A stretch of DNA of 8,859 nt from Caldifarciminota bacterium (GTDB lineage: Bacteria > Hydrothermota > Tepidihabitantia > SM23-42). Positions 5,803-8,859 of the stretch are shown piece by piece. A program made the translations under genes and the position numbers. The stretch lies in the NCBI GenBank assembly GCA_023128195.1, contig JAGMEL010000258.1:1-8859 (forward strand), read 5' to 3'. Below the pieces are notes generated by a model. The model worked only from the letters and a program-made list of their open reading frames with translations, was not told the DNA's origin and ran no database searches. Every line of letters starts with the position of its first letter. The stretch's first letter is position 1.

Positions 5803-7140
5803 TTACATTTCTTCTATAAAATGTGTTGAAATGTTGCCGGCGATAAATTTATCATTATCCATAATTTTCTGGTGGAATGGTATTGTTGTAGGGATACCTT
5901 CAATGACAATTTCTTCAAGGGCGTGTTTCATTCGGGCAATTGCTTCCTCTCGGGAATTACCATGGCATATAAGCTTTCCTATTAAGGAATCATAATGGCT
6001 TGGAATAGTATAACCGGTAAAAATATGTGTATCAAATCTTACGCCAAGACCTTGAGGCATGTGGAAAAAGTTTATTTTACCCGGCATTGGCGCAAAGTTA
6101 CGGTCAGGGTCTTCGGCATTGATACGACATTCTATTGCATGTCCTTTCAGTGAAACAGCTTCTTGTTTGGCAAGCAGTTTTTCACCAAGGGCTATCTTTA
6201 TCTGGTTCTTTAATATATCAATGCCAGTCACCAATTCTGTAACTGGGTGTTCAACCTGTATTCTTGTGTTCATCTCCATAAAATAGAAGTTTTTATTCTC
6301 ATCCATAAGAAATTCAATTGTACCAGCAGATTGATAATTAATACTTTGCGCGGCATTAATTGCAATTTTTGTGAGTTTTTTTCTTAAATTTTTGTTTACT
6401 CCAGTTGATGGTGATTCCTCAAGCAGTTTTTGATGTCGGCGTTGAATTGAGCATTCCCTTTCACCAAGGGCAATTACATTGCCATAACTATCGGCGAGAA
6501 TCTGCACCTCAATATGTCTTGGTTTAGCTATAAATTTTTCAATGTATATTCTATCATCACCGAAGGCAGCCTTTGCTTCAGCTTGGGCAATACGAAATCC
6601 TGATTCCAGTTCTTTGGAATTACGGGCAATTTTCATTCCTTTACCACCACCACCTGATGCGGCTTTAAGCATAATTGGATAACCTAACTTCTTGATTATA
6701 CTTTTCGTTTCCTTGAGTGTTTCGATTGCGCCATCACTGCCCGGAATTCCAGGGATCCCTGCTTTAGCCATCGTGCTTTTTGCTCTAATTTTATCACCCA
6801 TAGCTCTAATGTGATCAGGTTTTGGTCCAATAAAGGTTATGGCGCAGGATTCGCAAATTTCTGCAAATTCAGGGTTTTCTGCAAGAAAACCATATCCTGG
6901 ATGAATTGCCTTTGCTCCGGTAATTTCAGCAGCACTTATGATTCTTGTAATATTTAAATAACTATCTCTACTTGGTGGTGGTCCAATGCAAACAGCTTCA
7001 TCGGCTAATCGGGTATGAAGTGCATCACTATCTATTTCAGAGTATACTGCGACGGTTTTGAGTTTTAGTTCTTTTGCAGCGCGGATAATACGTATCGCGA
7101 TTTCACCGCGATTTGCAATAAGGATTTTTCCAAATTTCAT
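5803..7140 (-). CDS. accC: biotin carboxylase subunit of acetyl-CoA carboxylase
   Basis: A full-length, 445-residue AccC. It uses ATP and bicarbonate to carboxylate the biotin carried on AccB, the first half-reaction of malonyl-CoA synthesis for fatty acids, in the cytoplasm. The N-terminus KILIANRGEIAIRIIRA and HPGYGFLAENPEFA (80-93) are typical. The ATP-grasp glycine loop GGGGKGM is at 163-169. Active-site residues match E. coli AccC at the same or +1 numbering: K117, K159, H209, K238, E276, E289, R293 (in MNTRIQVEHP), E297 and R339. SHYDSLIGKL (381-390) is also conserved. Nothing is missing. The gene follows the pilT-family gene after 46 bases and is the last gene of the minus-strand run. 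No clear Shine-Dalgarno precedes the ATG, but the start matches the family. Pyruvate carboxylase subunit A is similar; the accB gene nearby favours AccC. Confidence 0.96.
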   Translation of the reverse strand: MKFGKILIANRGEIAIRIIRAAKELKLKTVAVYSEIDSDALHTRLADEAVCIGPPPSRDSYLNITRIISAAEITGAKAIHPGYGFLAENPEFAEICESCAITFIGPKPDHIRAMGDKIRAKSTMAKAGIPGIPGSDGAIETLKETKSIIKKLGYPIMLKAASGGGGKGMKIARNSKELESGFRIAQAEAKAAFGDDRIYIEKFIAKPRHIEVQILADSYGNVIALGERECSIQRRHQKLLEESPSTGVNKNLRKKLTKIAINAAQSINYQSAGTIEFLMDENKNFYFMEMNTRIQVEHPVTELVTGIDILKNQIKIALGEKLLAKQEAVSLKGHAIECRINAEDPDRNFAPMPGKINFFHMPQGLGVRFDTHIFTGYTIPSHYDSLIGKLICHGNSREEAIARMKHALEEIVIEGIPTTIPFHQKIMDNDKFIAGNISTHFIEEM

Positions 7141-7186
7141 GATTTCATAGAAATTTTGAATGTAAACGGATGACTACGGATTTATT

Positions 7187-8293
7187 TTATTTTTTATCAA
7201 ATGAACCCCAACCTCGTTCAGCGGTAGCTTCGATACCAACCAACCTTAATTTAAATTCGTCAGGATTGGTGACTGCCTGTATTGCGTCATCATACGAAAT
7301 CATACCATCTTTATACAATTTGAATATTGATTGATCAAAGGTTTGCATACCATATTGTCCATAGCCTTCTTCAATAGCCGATTGGATAAGCATAGTTTTT
7401 ACAGGATCCAGCAGGTAATCTTTAATTGCTGGTGTCGATAAAAGAACTTCAACTGCAGGTATTCTGCCTTTACCGTCAGCTCGTGGTAATAATCGCAATG
7501 AAACAACGCCAGCAAGTGTAGCTGCAAGGAGAACTCTAATATGTTGATGTTGATGGGGGGGATAGAATGATATAATTCGGTTGATTGTTTCTGTTGCATT
7601 TAATGTATGAAGTGTTGATAATACAAGATGTCCAGTGTCTGCTGCTTTGAGTGCTGTATCCATTGTCTCGCGATCTCTAACTTCACCGATTAGTATTACA
7701 TCAGGGTCCTGACGTAAAATGTGTTTCAGGGCGATAGAAAAGGAAATGGTGTCCATTATTACTTCGCGCTGGCAGATTATTGAGAGATTATCACGAAAGA
7801 GATATTCTATCGGGTCTTCAATCGTAATTATATGTCGTGACGTGTTCTCGTTGATGTGTTCAATCATCGCAGCCAGAGTTGTTGATTTACCACTACCTGT
7901 AGTCCCAGTGCAAAAAATAAGCCCTCGTGGTTTTAAAGACAGATCTTTTATTACTAAAGGAAGGTTCAGTTCTTCGATTCTTTTGATGGAAATTGGGATT
8001 GCCCTCATTGCTATTGCAATGCTGCCTCGCTGCAAAAAAATGTTAACCCTGAATCTTCCAATACCTCTAACACCTATTGCAAAATCCATTTCCTTCATTT
8101 GTTCAAATGCTTCTTGTTTGGAAGGGGTCATTATCTGGTAAGCCATTGTTTTTAAAGTTTCCGGTGTTAAAGATTCTCCTTTTTCTGCTGCAAGTTTGCC
8201 GTCAATTCTAAAAACAGGGGTTGAACCAGCCTTCAGATGTAAATCTGAAGCGTCAACCTTAATCATTTTTTCAAGGAGTGTTTTTAGTTCCAC
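7187..8293 (-). CDS. pilT: PilT-family type IV pilus retraction ATPase
   Basis: A 368-residue secretion-superfamily ATPase of the PilT/PilU type, which powers pilus disassembly and twitching at the inner-membrane base of type IV pili. Visible features are the N-terminal DASDLHLKAG (14-23), GRFRVNIFLQRG (79-90), Walker A GTTGSGKST (130-138), the Asp box ITIEDPIEYL (156-165), Walker B DPDVILIGEVRD (196-207) with Glu204, and the His box HLVLSTLHT (222-230). A C-terminal AIKDYLLD (289-296) replaces the AIRNLIRE motif of PilT, and TFDQSIFKLYKDGMISYDDAI follows. PilB-specific N-domain and zinc motifs are absent. The start is GTG at 8293, with AAAGG about six bases upstream. It lies 24 bases after accB and 46 bases before accC, an unusual position. 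PilU is an alternative because the length fits both. Confidence 0.93.
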   Translation of the reverse strand: MELKTLLEKMIKVDASDLHLKAGSTPVFRIDGKLAAEKGESLTPETLKTMAYQIMTPSKQEAFEQMKEMDFAIGVRGIGRFRVNIFLQRGSIAIAMRAIPISIKRIEELNLPLVIKDLSLKPRGLIFCTGTTGSGKSTTLAAMIEHINENTSRHIITIEDPIEYLFRDNLSIICQREVIMDTISFSIALKHILRQDPDVILIGEVRDRETMDTALKAADTGHLVLSTLHTLNATETINRIISFYPPHQHQHIRVLLAATLAGVVSLRLLPRADGKGRIPAVEVLLSTPAIKDYLLDPVKTMLIQSAIEEGYGQYGMQTFDQSIFKLYKDGMISYDDAIQAVTNPDEFKLRLVGIEATAERGWGSFDKK

Positions 8294-8317
8294 ATTCCAC
8301 CTTTCTTCCGAGTGTTT

Positions 8318-8764
8318 TTATAACGGCTCAACTAAAAATAATTCTTGATTGTATTCAATCGGGTCTTCGTTTTTAGCCAAGATTTTGACAATTTTTCCTG
8401 CAACGTCAGATTCAATTTCATTCATAAGTTTCATTGCTTCAACAATGCATACAACCTGGCCGGGTTTTACAATATCGCCGACCTTAACATATGGTGGGGT
8501 ATCTGGTGCAGATGATACATAGAAAGTACCGACAATAGGGGATTTTATTACAACGAGATTTTCCATTGATTCTGCAGGTTTTTCCTTCTCAATTTTCGTT
8601 TCTTGTACAACCGGAGCTGTGGTGACTGATAGAGATGGAGGATTGGTGTTATTTGTTAACTTGCTAATTTTTATTTTTCTCCCTAACAGATCGGTCATCT
8701 CAATTTCCGCAACCAGGCTATTTTCTAATATTTTAACGAGTTTTTCAATATCTTTGAACTTCAT
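8318..8764 (-). CDS. accB: biotin carboxyl carrier protein of acetyl-CoA carboxylase
   Basis: A 148-residue AccB. The N-terminal segment MKFKDIEKLVKILENSLVAEIEM matches the AccB start, for example E. coli 'DIRKIKKLIELVEES'. A Pro/Thr/Lys-rich linker follows (about 38-68), then the biotinyl domain (69-148). This contains the AccB-specific thumb region IVGTFYVSSAPDTPPYVKVGD and the biotinylation site E-A-M-K-L-M-N with Lys112. The carried biotin is carboxylated by AccC and passes the carboxyl group to acetyl-CoA through AccA/AccD, which are not in the window. The chosen ATG (8764) overlaps the stop of the upstream gene as ATGA and matches the family start. An in-frame ATG at 8785 would add seven residues and lie inside the upstream gene. 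pilT follows after 24 bases. Confidence 0.95.
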   Translation of the reverse strand: MKFKDIEKLVKILENSLVAEIEMTDLLGRKIKISKLTNNTNPPSLSVTTAPVVQETKIEKEKPAESMENLVVIKSPIVGTFYVSSAPDTPPYVKVGDIVKPGQVVCIVEAMKLMNEIESDVAGKIVKILAKNEDPIEYNQELFLVEPL

Positions 8765-8859
8765 TTTAACAATCCTGATAGCCAATCCTTAAAAGATTGG
8801 AAGTCTTCTTCTTTTGGTTTGCTCGGCTCGTCTGGTTTATCTGGTTCAACTGGAGAAAG
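8761..8859 (-). CDS. C-terminal end of an unidentified protein upstream of accB
   Basis: The reading frame is open from the window edge to a TGA that overlaps the accB ATG as ATGA. The visible 32 residues begin with an acidic Pro/Lys-rich stretch (SPVEPDKPDEPSKPKEEDF) and end with an amphipathic QSFKDWLSGLLK. The clean composition and coupled stop make it likely to be a real coding end. It is not the end of EF-P, a common neighbour of accB. The linker-plus-'F..WL..L' tail recalls the ends of some TPR scaffold proteins, but this is a weak impression and no function is assigned. Confidence 0.6.
   Translation of the reverse strand, partial: LSPVEPDKPDEPSKPKEEDFQSFKDWLSGLLK

Noticed and set aside
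7141..7186. Repeated ATCCGT words between the pilT-family gene and accC as a regulatory operator
   Set aside because: Only two 6-base copies in a short gap, not arranged as a palindrome. Too little to support a site.
7719..8141. 140-codon plus-strand frame inside the pilT-family gene
   Set aside because: It is a shadow of the clearly conserved ATPase on the opposite strand and has no recognisable domain.
8765..8785. ATG at 8785 as the accB start
   Set aside because: It lies within the upstream coding end and adds seven residues absent from the family. ATG 8764 gives the normal AccB N-terminus and an ATGA coupling.

Overview
The window is AT-rich bacterial DNA with tightly packed genes, several of them joined by ATGA stop/start overlaps. 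It carries a CheC-family phosphatase, TPR scaffolds, Roadblock/LC7 proteins, a PilT-type retraction ATPase and acetyl-CoA carboxylase subunits. This combination suggests a motile or pilated, fatty-acid-synthesising bacterium, possibly from an uncultured candidate phylum such as WOR-3. That placement is a guess from gene style and base composition, because no rRNA or other taxonomic marker is present.

Left part (1-4980, plus strand): the 3' end of a cheC-like gene, then a 794-residue protein made almost entirely of TPR repeats, then a TPR protein with a repetitive Lys/Glu/Pro linker and a C-terminal Roadblock/LC7 domain, then a stand-alone Roadblock/LC7 protein. After these comes a protein-L-isoaspartate O-methyltransferase with a lipoprotein-like N-terminus. 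The first four look like one signalling unit: CheC dephosphorylates CheY-type regulators, TPR arrays are docking scaffolds, and Roadblock proteins (MglB-like) partner Ras-like GTPases. A role in motility or polarity control is inference. The 112-base gap between the two Roadblock genes holds a chain of tiny ATGA-linked ORFs and two mutually exclusive hairpins.

Middle part (4981-5802): three 14-bp tandem repeats lie between the convergent ends of pcm and a minus-strand gene for a small, degenerate GIY-YIG-like protein. That gene has a near-consensus promoter whose -10 box almost touches the start codon, which suggests a leaderless mRNA. Beyond it is about 470 bases with no credible gene, made of short hairpins, a purine-rich degenerate tract and an inverted repeat.

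Right part (5803-8859, minus strand): reading leftward, the end of an unidentified gene, accB (biotin carboxyl carrier protein), a pilT-family ATPase gene and accC (biotin carboxylase). accB and accC supply the biotin half of acetyl-CoA carboxylase. The ATPase gene sits between them with short gaps, so a pilus motor gene is probably co-transcribed with the start of fatty-acid synthesis.
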